Below the pieces are notes generated by a model. The model was not told where the DNA came from and ran no database searches. It saw nothing but the letters and a program-made list of their open reading frames with translations. 64,000 nt of DNA from Dysidea avara (lineage: Eukaryota; Porifera; Demospongiae; Dictyoceratida; Dysideidae): the NCBI RefSeq assembly GCF_963678975.1, contig NC_089285.1, positions 9,720,694 through 9,784,693 of the forward strand, written 5' to 3'. The translations under genes were made by a program, and so were the position numbers. Of this stretch, positions 22,208 through 32,891 are shown piece after piece (position 1 is the stretch's first letter; the number at the start of each line of letters is the position of its first letter).

Positions 22208-22633
22208 TTATTTGTCTATATTTCTGCCATTTAGTAGCTGAAAACACAGGTTGGCTAGTAGAATTGTGATGAACAGAATGATACCTGCCAGACTAGAATC
22301 TAAAGAACTGTGGTTACTGTTACATACATCTGAATATGATACATCAAACTGAGCATTAGTAAAATTTTTGGTCAATGGAATCAAAGTATCAGTGTGCACT
22401 GAGTCACTTAAGTTCTCTTGAGGTTCAATAGTATTACAAGTGGCCATGGGATCTTCTGATGCATACATAGTTGATTCATTAGTATGTTTGACAGTACTAG
22501 CTGGTATTGTACTTTTATGTAATTGGTGACCACATAAACATGTAGTTTTTCTAATAGAAATTTCAATATCACAAGCTGGACAGTTTCTAAATGCAGGGCC
22601 TGGGTTAGATTCAATGTTGCCACAGTGTAAGCA
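22208..22633 (-). pseudogene. 2A-like peptide and cysteine motif at the Helitron N terminus
   Basis: The frame reads CLHCGNIESNPGP (NPGP codons end at 22,595), then CPACDIEISIRK and CLCGHQLHKS, then an acidic, serine-rich stretch. The 2A ribosome-skipping consensus is D-V/I-E-x-N-P-G followed by P. Here the first Asp is Asn, which may weaken skipping. CPAC...CLCG may be a small zinc ribbon. The codon two before the first cysteine is a stop, so any initiator is missing or lies in another exon. 2A peptides near the N terminus are known in several invertebrate retroelements. Confidence 0.6.
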
Positions 22634-22635
22634 TG

Positions 22636-23050
22636 CTCAACCCCACGAATTCTCTGGCCGTAAGCTCGACGTTTGGTATTCTCATGCTTCTTTAAGGTAG
22701 AGGAAAGTGATGAAGAACTGTTAGATGGGGCAAGTGGATTAAAAATACGAACATCAGTAAAACATCTCACAGAACAACTACCCCATAAACCATTCATGGC
22801 AATGTCCAAATGAGCCCCCTTTTGAGTATTTGAGGTGGAAAGATGGAGCTCATCAGGATTGTGGACGGGCTGCAGTTCTGGTTCAGTACACACTTGGGAG
22901 CACACCTCTGTCAATAGAGTAGCAGTGAGGTCCCTTATCTCATTGTAGTGAAGGGAAGGTAGTCCCCCTTCAGGCAAGAGAGCACATGATCCACAGAGAA
23001 TGAAGTCCCTTAAGCACAAAGAGTTGCAGTACGGAGGGGAGGCCAGGTGA
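22636..23050 (-). pseudogene. RLE-domain fragment of a second non-LTR retroelement
   Basis: Minus-strand frames give FSVDHVLSC followed by GGLPSLHYNEIRDLTATLL, EVCSQVCTEPELQPV, KGAHLDIAMNGLWG, CFTDVRIFNPLAPSN and KRRAYGQRIRGVEHA. H-x-x-x-C, the NEIRD helix, an EP...RLDI-like centre and F-D-V-R-x-F-N-P are the tail I know from retroelement proteins of sponges and cnidarians; the core resembles PD-(D/E)xK endonucleases. One frame change falls between VLSC and GGLP. Similarity stops abruptly where the Helitron 2A frame begins. Confidence 0.65.
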
Positions 23051-23386
23051 TGTTATTTCGTGGGCCACGCCTACTCCTTTGTGGTCCCTACTATACACTA
23101 TTACTGTAGTGTATGATAAAGAACTTTGCGTGGGAGGATCAAAGCAAAAAAAAAGTGTCCATACAAGCACACGTGTTCTATATTGGGCAGTTATAGAACA
23201 TTTTAATAGACCACAGTTGTATCAGGTAGTTATAGAACTGCCAGGTCTATTTTGCAGGCTGATAGCCTGACTGCGCTGGCTGACCAGTCAACCCAAGCAG
23301 TAAGAGCAAAACCACTGAATTTAATTTATAGACATACTTGAAGATTTCGATGATGGTTGCTATATATATATTATATAGTTATACAA

Positions 23387-23491
23387 CGGCCACGAGTGCT
23401 CTGCCTGATATAAACGCACGAGCCTGAGGGCCGTTAGGCCCGAAGGCAAGTGCGTTTATACAGGCAGAGCACGAGTGCACGTTGTATAACT
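23387..23491. repeat. Hairpin, about 43-bp arms
   Basis: Left arm AGTTATACAAC ... CTGCCTGATATAAACGCAC pairs with GTGCGTTTATACAGGCAG ... GTTGTATAACT. The 20-30 base loop is GC-rich (GGGCCGTTAGGCCC, itself a small palindrome). No coding content. Confidence 0.85.
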
Positions 23492-24240
23492 GTTATGTAC
23501 CACTCACCTAATAGGTGGGGAGAGTCTCACAAGACAGCTGTAACACTTATAAAGGCCAGGTTTCTAACATTGATTGTGGGTAACCAAGCCGGACGTTGCG
23601 ATGACGTTCCTCCTGCAGTACTGCTGCCACCTGAGATATTGAAAGCTAGTACGCTATGGGTTATATCACTTACCTGCATTCGCTGTTCGACTCTCATCAT
23701 GTAGTGCTCAGCATGCCAGCGTGATCATTCAATCGCCATATAGACTAAGCGCCAGACTAATCGCCATAGTGATTCTCTCGAGCAAAAAAAAGTAGCTAAA
23801 TAGAGGTTTTAAGTAAACAAAACCTAACTACTAAACGATGCTAGTCTAATTCTTACTATTCACACTGGCTAAACTCGAATCAGGTGGCATGACAAAACTG
23901 GTTACCACAATCGAACGTAAAGGTTAGAATATATTTGTTTTATTGAGTCATTGTCGAAGTGGGCTACAGTTTAATCTGGGCTAAGATGGCACCAGACTAG
24001 TAAGGTGTATAAGTACGTTTATATATATATGTAGACTAGAGTTGTGGCCACCCGTGTTGGATTTTTCGATCGCCATTGGCTGCTTGTAAACATCATACGT
24101 ATTGGTGACGTTATGGCCCACAATCGACCTTTACATGTCAGGCTATAAAAGAATTCGAGTGATCTGTGAAGTGTCTTTCCACCTATTAGGTGAGGTGTCG
24201 TAGTGGTCTTCACCACCGGCACTTGTGCTATGCTGCACAA

Positions 24241-24373
24241 AACCGCAGCCAGTGCAATATCTGTATATTGCACGGCGGTTGGTGCATTATAACTTATAAT
24301 GCACTCGTTGTGGTCTAAAAAACCACAACCAGTGCGTTATAAGTTATAATGCACTCGCTGCAGCCTGCAGCAG
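24241..24373. repeat. Array of three to four adjoining hairpins
   Basis: AACCGC...GTGCAATAT pairs with ATATTGCAC...GGCGGTT at 24,241-24,280. GTGCATTATAACTTATAATGCAC is a near-perfect palindrome at 24,282-24,304. TTGTGGT...ACCACAA follows, and GTGCGTTATAAGTTATAATGCAC lies at 24,332-24,354. CACTCG links successive units. Confidence 0.8.
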
Positions 24374-24686
24374 TGCAATATACAAATTATGGCACTGGCG
24401 GTGCCTTTGAACTGCCCACGCAGAGTGATACATATATATATATGTATGTATGTCGTGATATGATAGCTAGAAATTATTATCGTGATAGAACTCATGTGAC
24501 CTCAGTACCCAGTGCTATGTAAGCTTGTAAAATGGCATCTCTCTAGTTTTGCCAAGCCTTGCACTGCACCCTCATTGAGAGTGTAGTTATACCATTAACA
24601 TGTACATCCAATCTAGCATCCTTTCTACCAGTTTGAAAGGTGCTAGGTAAATACACAGGTATTTTAACTTGTAAACTATGTATATG

Positions 24687-24783
24687 TTAAAGCATAGCCG
24701 CGAGTGCTATATGAAAAATAAAGTACGAGGCGTGCGGCCGAGTACTTTATTTTTCATATAGCACGAGCAAGGCTATGCTTTAA
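24687..24783. repeat. Hairpin, about 40-bp arms
   Basis: TTAAAGCATAGCC, then CGAGTGCTATATG and AAAAATAAAGTAC, fold back onto GTACTTTATTTTTCATATAG, GCACGAG and GGCTATGCTTTAA. The short loop contains GCGTGCGGCC. Same style as the neighbouring hairpins. Confidence 0.85.
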
Positions 24784-25243
24784 ATGATTTATGGAACTTT
24801 CTAGTCGTGTAGCTTCACCATACACTAGGACTCGTAATTAACAAGCGTTGCACGAACTATTAGCAGCCTGAACGCACACAAACTAGTTTAACAAAGCAAC
24901 TCACGTGTATTTCACCATAGTTTGGCATAGTAGACGTTCATTGCGTCTTTTGGCAGGTTTTGCTCGCAACCCACAATCGATTCTATTGTGAATCATGTGG
25001 TGAAATATTTCCGTGATATCTCCAGGACTTGTCCGTTTACATTAACAAACGTAACAGCAACGTTACCTTCTCCCACCCATCATCGAAGCATTTAGGTATG
25101 TCTATAAAAGCAATCCAGTGGTGGAACTCGTATTGGCTGGGGTGATTGATCACTCAGCGTGGCGAGGCTATCAGCCTTCACCAGCTTGGGTGATTAGTCG
25201 TACTGGCACGAGCCCCGTAGGCTATTAGCCTACACTAAGGCAC

Positions 25244-25352
25244 GTGGGCAACTGTGCTTTATTGCCCACAAAGAGTGCTTTATTGAACGAATAAAGCACT
25301 CTTTGTTGTCGATGAAGCAGTTGGCCGGCTGAGAGTGTACTTTATGGAATTT
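25244..25352. repeat. Array of three hairpins
   Basis: GTGGGCAA...TTGCCCAC at 25,244-25,268, then ACAAAGAGTGCTTTATT pairing with AATAAAGCACTCTTTGT at 25,268-25,306, then AGTGTACTTTA pairing with TAAAGTACACT near 25,333-25,352. Confidence 0.8.
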
Positions 25353-26009
25353 AAAGTACACTTTTTCCTTTGATCTCGCACACGCAAAGTTTTATAACAA
25401 CTGTTATGGGTATTCTTTGTATTGTGATATGTATTCATATCGTGAATAATTTTGCCATGACATATGACATAAGAAAAATCTATATCGCCCAGCACTATTA
25501 TCCAGATATCCGGATAGTAATTTGAAGCCTTTTGCTAATGATTTCATGATAATTTTCTTTGATACAATGCTATATCCCAACCATTGTACATATGCTATGT
25601 TTGCTTCTTATCTAAATTATGAACATAGCAAACAGGTTCATGATAAAATATGTCATGCTTTAACAGTAAAATGTAATGATGATGTCACTATCCATAAGAT
25701 ATCTGGATACTAAAAGTTGCTATCCATTTCAGCTCTAATTAGCATGTTACTGCCATCTGCAGTAGGGATTTTATAGCCCTGTTGTAATAGTTACCATCAT
25801 TTTTTATTGCTGCAACCATTAATAGAACTAGTTTATTTTGTTATAGCATAACTATGTTATAAAAATAGATGTGTGTCAGTGACTGCTTAAAAGAGTATCC
25901 TGTTTGCTTGTCTGTATGCATAGATTAAGGACATGGTTTGCCATGGTTAGTTTTTAAAGCAAAACTGCAACTGACTGCAGCTAGGTCAGTAAGAAAAAAG
26001 TCACTGATT

Positions 26010-26375
26010 GTGTGAGGCAGTGTATTCTAAAGATACAACAATATATTGATATATTGTGTATCGTATCGTTTTAAGACAATATCGTTGTGCCGATACAAAG
26101 TCAAACCATATCGATATATCGCGTATCGTGATATATCGACATATCGTGGCTTGTTAACATGGCTGGCAATCAAATTATTGTACGTTGTAGTTAAACTGAA
26201 TAGTATGTAATGCCTCTCAAAAAAAAATTAGCTCACTTATTTCTCTTGAAAACAAAAAACAACAACATAGACCATTACTTAGACTCCACGTTGTATCGTG
26301 CAATATATCACTGTATCGTGATACACCAGAGGCAATATATCGATGCGTCTACACACTGTATCGTTGCAACTCTAG
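26010..26375. mobile_element. Possible MITE rich in TATCGATA words
   Basis: The block is dense in ATCGATAT/GATACG words on both sides of a short unrelated middle. The right edge, GTATCGTTGCAACTCTAG, and the left edge around CTAAAGATACAAC are weakly inverted. No clear target duplication. Confidence 0.35.
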
Positions 26376-26444
26376 TGTGTTCTGATCATTTAGAGATGTG
26401 GTCAGATCAGCAATCTTCTTATAAGTGCAGCTACATGTCTAAAC

Positions 26445-27088
26445 TAGAGGTGTACCGATATGGGTTTTTGGCATGTGCCAATATCCGATATTGATGCAAC
26501 CAAAGAAGCCGATAACCGATAGTCGATCCGATATTTGCATTAATATTTAAGTGTACATTTACCTACCCTACAACAACATGTGCATGTATTCATATCTGCC
26601 TGTGGTGGTACACTGCTTGGGTTTCTATTGTGCAATCCAGACAATTAGGCACCCACAAACGTTTTTATGTACACTCCCATGAAGCCTAAAACGGATATGT
26701 CTGCATTACTGCGAATTCTATTGGCTTGTACAGCAAGTTTCCTTGGTTACTCTGACCCTTCTTTTATTACAAAGGTACTCTATAACTGCTTCATTTGTAA
26801 AGACTGTGATAGGCTTTGCAGCAACAAACACTAGAATCGTGTGTGTTTATATGGCTTCTCGTAGCGTAGCGCTTGTTGCAGAGTGAACAATAAGCCACTG
26901 GCACTAATGAGCCACATGAATAACATAGAAAACCAATGCATAATCCGTTTATGTACAAACTATTGCTACTGTATAAATATCGGTAGAAATATCGGTCCTC
27001 CTGCTGTTCTGTACCGATACCGATATTGGTAAAAAATGCCATATCGGTGACCGATATTGTAGCCAATCCGATTATCGGTACACCTCTA
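26445..27088. mobile_element. MITE with TAGAGGTGTACCGATA ends
   Basis: The left end TAGAGGTGTACCGATA is mirrored by ATCGGTACACCTCTA at the right. Both ends are followed by CCGATAT-rich subterminal repeats. No transposase inside. The style is like hAT-type non-autonomous elements, but an 8-bp target duplication is not evident. Confidence 0.65.
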
Positions 27089-27099
27089 CTTGTATATAT

Positions 27100-27498
27100 A
27101 TATATATATATACAACTTTCACACCTCAGATGAAAGGAAAACCAGTGCATATATATCACATATCGCACTGACTCAAAATGTTAATGAGATATATCTCGAG
27201 GCAGTGTGTATATCTCGTTAACTTGAGACATTGCACACCTAATGCAACATAAATGGATTGCTGATTGAACAGAAAGGTGAATTGTAGAGCAATCTAAAAC
27301 ATTGGTGGTAAGTAGACAGTTGAGTACTTAAGAGATGACTTGAAATAGTTAGCTAAATTATTAGCGGGGCATGCATCCCCCCACTTCCTACACCTATGCT
27401 CGATTATCAAAACAGCATAAATGACTGCTCTATTAGCCACATTAGGTGAACAGTCTATTAGAGTAAGTGTCTTCTATTAGAGTAGTTGAACACAACTT

Positions 27499-27532
<34 letters not shown>

Positions 27533-28810
27533 TGTGTCTAGAGTCCCGGCGATGGGATCCGCACAAAAATTCTTATAATCCCAGCAGCGGGACTGTAAAC
27601 TTAAAACATATGGATCCCGGCAGCATTAATGGAAGTATCTAGTTCTAGCTGCAGGTTCTGTGTGCTTGAATAGGTCCTACTGAGCGGTATGGTGGTGGGA
27701 TGTGAGCCCATGCATCTAGATCTTATGTCCACATGATACGGTAATTAATAGTCTCACTCCATCAGATGATGACGCCTTGTTGCTGCTGGGCCAGCAAGCT
27801 GGAAAGAATCATTACTGAAATTCCCAGGGACCAGGGCTCCATTTATAATGCTGGTTGTAATATAGCTAACTACATTTTGAAAGCAGTCGTATATAAGAGA
27901 GAAAATCTACATTGCATGTGCTCATTGTAGTTATATCTTTGCTACTGAATGCATTATGGCCATTTATGGCACTCATGATCAATTTGAAAAAAGGTGGTTT
28001 GGGCATGTCTATAGATGAGCAATATGCTAGCCTAGCAAAGAAACTCAGTATACAATAAAAACTCTAACAATGAATTGATAACTAACAGGCAATCTCATAT
28101 CAGTGTTATATGTACATAACATGTCCAATCATGTGTATACTCAGTTCAGTGAATAACTGTGATACTCTACATATTAAGTGCATGATTTGTTTCAAACACT
28201 TTCAACATGATCATGTTCATATCTGCATACTTTTATAGTTACTGTACTTGAGAAGTTGCATCTATTCATCTACTCAAATGTTTATTAAGCATTATATAGT
28301 ATATATATCAGGCACGACCAGGTGAGCAACAATTGCTCATGTACATGGATAAACTGCATGCATACTTCCATGCTGGCATCCTGTAACTTAGTGGCATCCT
28401 GTAACTTAGAGTATTTCTACAGCACAATGAAATAAAAATTTAATACATAATTTTAAACATACATCTTGATTACAATCATGATACAATAACTAATAGGCAA
28501 TATGCATACTACACATGAGCTTTACACATGTCACAACGATGATTCAATGTATTGCCTATGGGAGAAAAGTGGTATCGGTATATTGTACAGTAAGGCCGGG
28601 ACAGTTAGTTCGAAGCTTCAGAGCTTTGTTCGGTTTCATTACATTCGGATGCTACTTTATCTCTCCAAAGCTTCATTACCATGGCTACTAAAATGTTAAA
28701 CTAGATGCACTAGTGGTATCAGGAGCACACTCTTGGACTTCTGGTACCTCCTTATGGCAGTTGCCATTTATATATTTTTGGTATAGTGGGTTACAAGGGT
28801 TTGTACAATT
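27100..28810. other. No gene seen; microsatellite
   Basis: Contains a pure TA run at about 27,497-27,529 and an 18-bp direct repeat (TGGCATCCTGTAACTTAG) near 28,371-28,405. No supported coding sequence. Confidence 0.5.
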
Positions 28811-28814
28811 AATG

Positions 28815-30071
28815 TACCACTAAGCCTTTTACAAAATGGTTTCTTTGTAGCTGAATTCTCTACAAGCTAACTTCTTCTAACTGATCTTTCTACAGGGCAA
28901 TTTGTTTGTGGCTGAATTTTCTACAGGGTGATTTCTTTGCAGCTGAACCTCTCTACAAGGTAATTTCTTCTAGCTGATCTCTCTACAGGGTGATTTGTTT
29001 GTAGCTGAATTCTGTAGAGGTGATTTGTTTGCAGCTGAGCTCTTTACAAAATGGTTTCTTTGCAGCTGAGTTCTCTACAAGGTAACTTCTTTTAACTGAT
29101 CTTTCTACAGGGTGATTTGTTTGTAGCTGAACTATCTACAACGTAATTTCTTCTAGCTGATCTCTCTAAAGGGTGATTTGTTTGTAGCTGAATTCTGCAA
29201 AAGGTGATTTGTTTGCAGCTGAGCTCTTTACAGAATGGTTTCTTTGTAGCTGAACTCTCTACAAGGTAACTTCTTCTAGCTGATCTCTCTACAGGGTGAT
29301 TTGTTTGTAGCTGAACTATCTACAAGATAACTTCTTCTAGCTAATCTCCCTACAGGGAGATTTGTTTGTAGCTGAACTCTCTACAGGTGATTTGTTGGAA
29401 GCTGAACTCTCTAAATGATGTTTTCTTTGTGTCTGAACTTTCTACTAGGTAACTTCTTCTAGCTGATCTCTCTACCGGGTGATTTGTTTGTAGCTGAACT
29501 ATCTACAAGATAACTTCTTCTAGCTAATCTCCCTACAGGGAGATTTGTTTGTAGCTGAACTCTCTACAGGTGATTTGTTTGAAGCTGAACTCTCTAAATG
29601 ATGTTTTCTTTGTGGCTGAACTCTCTACTAGGTAACTTCTTCTAGCTCAGTGAATAATCGCTCATAACTCTTTGCCTGTTTATCATATTCCAGCCAAAGT
29701 TGGTACCGAGATGCGCCTTTATACCCTCCTTCTGTGTGCAAACTTTCAAGGCAATCGGATATGGCGTTTGCGTTTTATAGCGGTTTTTGTGAGTGTTCGA
29801 AAAGAGGAAGAAAAATAAGAAGAAAAAAACGAAGAAACTAAGCCAATGTTTGAAGTCGCATATCTCGGGAACACTTAAAGCGATTTCGCTCAAATTTGGA
29901 ATGTGTGGTACTGAAGTTGGAGGGCATGTCCACAGCCAAAATCGTCTTGTTTCATCAAGGCAGCACAAAGCTACGGGGGTGCAAAAATTGCATTTTCTTT
30001 CTTCCTGTCAATATACTCACGGGTGTTGCACGCCGTCTTCTTAGGCCGCACGACACACTACCGTGTGTCTT
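28815..30071 (+). mobile_element. Solitary end of the 14 kb satellite element
   Basis: Satellite units (28,815-29,645) run straight into the inner module (29,645-30,071), which ends CACTACCGTGTGTCTTGAT, exactly as at the left end of the first element. The terminal module and the interior are absent. It is either a 5'-truncated copy or one arm left by recombination. Confidence 0.8.
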
Positions 30072-30079
30072 GATCTTTC

Positions 30080-32100
30080 AATTTTCGATTCCAGTAGCCA
30101 CTGTGCTCTCATTTACGAGATGCGTGTTAATCGTTCTATTTGAAACACATCACGTTGCATGGTTGACAAGAAGCTGTATTAGCTTACGGCTGTGTTTACT
30201 GGTCAGTGATTTTTCAGTTTGTCTGCTGATTCCCAACTGTTTGTTTGAAGATGATGCTATATATAGTAAACACATTTTGTAATGACAAAATACCAGCTAA
30301 GAATTATGTCATATAGCATGCATATTCCATTGACATGATGGCTTGACAGAGCATTATTATGTGACCCAGTCTGAGAAAAAGGATCTTATTGCCCACGACA
30401 GGAAACTGATTAGATTTCAGTACACAGCTACATAAACACATAGATTTCAGTACACAGCTACATAAACACACTATCACATTTCACTGTCAGACTTAGCCTG
30501 GAACAAGTGGTCTGCTTTTGCTGGCTGCTTTTTCCTTGTCCAATGGTAATCTGACAGTAGTTCGCCATTTCAATAGCACAATGGCCAGCAAGTAGATAAC
30601 TAGATAACTGTGTGTGCCTGTACAGCCTCGAGGTATTAAATTAAGACCTGTGCTAGTGATTTTCTTCATTTCAGTCAGTTTCAAGGCATGTAAAGCCATA
30701 ACTTGGCCTATTTCAACCCATAGCTTCCCTAATATCCATTTTGTTTTGCCAATTCCCCCCCCCCCTCCTTGAAACCCACCCCTTGCTGCGCCGCCTGATA
30801 CTACAACAACCTTGGTAAAATAAAATGGCAGCAAATTAGGTTTTGAAGGTAAGAAATTGAAGCAGAATGTGCGGAAATCACATACATGCACATAGCTGTT
30901 AACATTAGCTGAAGAGTTAGAATTATCACTCTGAATACTTCAAATCAATGCGTCTCAATAATAGGTAATAAGTAACCACTTTTTGCCAGACCAGGTCACA
31001 TATACACAACGTATGTAGAATATAAATTGGCAGAATCTTTTGTTTGCATGCTACTGGAAGTGATGCTTGTTTTGCAACTATCTATAAATGTATGCTGCTT
31101 TATTGTACTCAAATACATTTCAGAAATTTCTTGAAAAGGTGTATTATATCTTACTGAAATTATGCTTCAAAAAATTATATCACAATGAATTTATAGCAAC
31201 ACTTATACGTAGCACTGTAAGCAATTAGTAAACTAATACTTCAGGGACTAGCACAAGTTAATAACTACCTTCACTTCAACTGCCTTTGGATGTCTTTAAC
31301 TTTCGTGACTAGCCTCAATTGCTTAACAACAAAACAAGATGCGTACGATGTCAAAAGCTCGGAATGCTGCATTTCAGCAGAATCTTTCTGATAAAGAAAC
31401 ACTTTTGTCTTGAAAAGTTAAAGCAGCTTTGTGATCTCTTTCAGTCCTCAAAGTCTGTAATATAACAAAAAACTTTTCAAAAAATTCATACAAAGAACTG
31501 TTACGACTTATCACTGTCTAATCACTTGCTTCAATTTTCCATTTATGCTTTCCAAACGGTTGTTAGTCATATTCAAAAAGCTTCCACAAGTAGCTTTGTA
31601 GCTCAAGACCCATTCATCCTTGATAGGGTGCCAATTCTTGTTATAATATTCAACAACAGCTACTACAGATCAAATTTCAACAGGAAACAGTTTGGTTCTA
31701 AAACCTTTACTGTTTGTCTCATAAAACTGTTATTTCCATGAAATTGTATTTTTGCACTCCGCCTATACAGGATGTCTTGAGAATTTGAGTAATGCTCCTA
31801 CATCAACACTAAATACTGTAAACCAAGTAAACACAGATAATGTGAACTAATAACATCAGAAGAATTCTCTCTTAATTCAATACTGTTTTAACCATCCAAA
31901 ATATTTTCAGGTCAGCCAACAGGAAGGATAGCAATCACGGATGTACTAACAGTAGAAACACTCAAAATACTTGTAAAGGAAGTCAATATATCTGAGGCTG
32001 AAACACAATTCCAGTGTAGTAGAACTACATTGACCAGCAAAGACAAACAGTTGATACTGGTTACACAGTAGTTTGCTACTCAATATTGAAAAATCAAATA
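30080..32100. other. No gene seen
   Basis: A 31-bp tandem duplication (unit begins TAGATTTCAGTACACAGCTA) lies at about 30,412-30,472. A C-run at 30,757-30,766 adjoins CTTGAAACCCACCCCTTG, which may be part of an unidentified repeat. Possible upstream exons of the Ulp1-like gene were not resolved. Confidence 0.4.
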
Positions 32101-32109
32101 TTATAACAT

Positions 32110-32483
32110 CACAGTTATGAATGTATAAAGGCAGACAACTTCTGTGGATTGCAGTCCTTATGCTAGTGCTCTGTTAGATCAAGATGCATCGACCATAGTA
32201 TATAACCCAGAAGAGCTACGCCCATATTTAATTAAAATCCTGGAAGGAAAAACAATAAAAACCCAAAAATGTGCAGAAAATATTGCTTGTGTTGAGAAAT
32301 GTAATATTTATTATATACAGACTACCAGACAGTGGTGGCGAGAATATTATTTGCTGTGATAACTGTGATGAATGGTACCATTCTACGTGTTCGAAGATTA
32401 CAAATGTTTCCTTGGTTAGTGATAAGTGGTATCATGTGAATCCTTGTCAAATTCTCTACTTTTCACTAAGAGACTGTTATTGA
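32110..32483 (+). pseudogene. Ulp1-like protease C-terminus plus PHD finger
   Basis: DCSPYASALLDQDAS with EELRPYLIKILEGK resembles the end of a Ulp1/C48 cysteine protease around its catalytic cysteine (normally QxDCGxFA; here DCSPYA). About 60 codons on, in another frame, comes CRLPDSGGENIICCDNCDEW and YHSTC...WYH..PC, a PHD-type zinc finger. Such fingers usually read histone tails. One frame break separates the two parts. I recall Ulp1-PHD pairs at the end of repeated genes in cnidarians and sponges. The BEL/Pao fossil lies immediately downstream. Confidence 0.55.
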
Positions 32484-32492
32484 TCAACAGGG

Positions 32493-32625
32493 TGTGATGT
32501 AATTGTAGTGCTATAATAAGAATAAGTTGGTCGCACATGAGTTCACCTCGTGTCAAGTGGTGATAACGACGGCAAGGGTTGTGACAGGTGAAGTCGACAA
32601 TAAGGAACCAGACGAATCGCTTACA
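32493..32625 (+). repeat. 5' LTR of the BEL/Pao fossil
   Basis: Begins TGTGATGTAATTG and ends GCTTACA. It is matched by 38,412-38,544 with 8 substitutions and no length change. At 133 bp it is short for the family. Confidence 0.92.
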
Positions 32626-32642
32626 TGGTCCTTCGAGCCGGA
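32626..32642 (+). promoter_or_regulatory. Primer-binding site, complementary to tRNA-Tyr 3' end
   Basis: TGGTCCTTCGAGCCGGA directly follows the 5' LTR. Its complement is the 3' end of the conserved animal tRNA-Tyr including CCA, over 17 bases. The tRNA identification is from memory of the tRNA sequence. Confidence 0.8.
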
Positions 32643-32891
32643 CACACACTGGTGTACAACGGCAAGACAGTCAGTAGCAGAAATCTTTAACCACAAATGG
32701 AGACACCTTGGTACCGAGTTATAAATGGTACCCGACCAGGCTAGTGCATTGCGTCAATTATTGTGTATTTCTCTGCTGTTTTTCTTTAGGCGATCCGATT
32801 CAGTTTGGTGGACACCAATTAGAATTTATTGTAATTGACACCGGTCGATACTTCGACTAAGAGTTGTAACATTTTTCAATTGTTAGCGACG

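Larger units (their letters stand above)
16785..22633 (-). mobile_element. Degraded Helitron encoding Rep-helicase-USP
   Basis: Minus-strand coding blocks in order: 2A-like peptide and cysteine motif (22,633 down), basic repeat protein, Helitron_like_N region, HUH Rep, PIF1 helicase, USP domain. Order and domains define a Helitron, a rolling-circle DNA transposon. Each block is open for hundreds of bases but several frame changes separate them, so this copy is not autonomous. The 5' end abuts an unrelated RLE fragment at 22,634-22,650. Exact TC and CTRR termini were not identified. Confidence 0.85.
23500..26000. other. Intergenic stretch around the hairpin clusters
   Basis: Apart from the hairpins no gene is supported. 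TATATA microsatellite patches occur near 24,020 and 24,430. The block may be one accessory element of about 2 kb delimited by the hairpins. Confidence 0.4.

Noticed and set aside
23079-23270. 63-residue plus-strand frame
   Set aside because: No domain, and it partly overlaps the flank of the minus-strand RLE fragment.
27497-27529. TA run as a promoter
   Set aside because: A plain dinucleotide microsatellite with no gene starting nearby.
32626-32642. tRNA-like sequence
   Set aside because: Only 17 bases complementary to a tRNA 3' end, directly after an LTR: a primer-binding site, not a tRNA gene.
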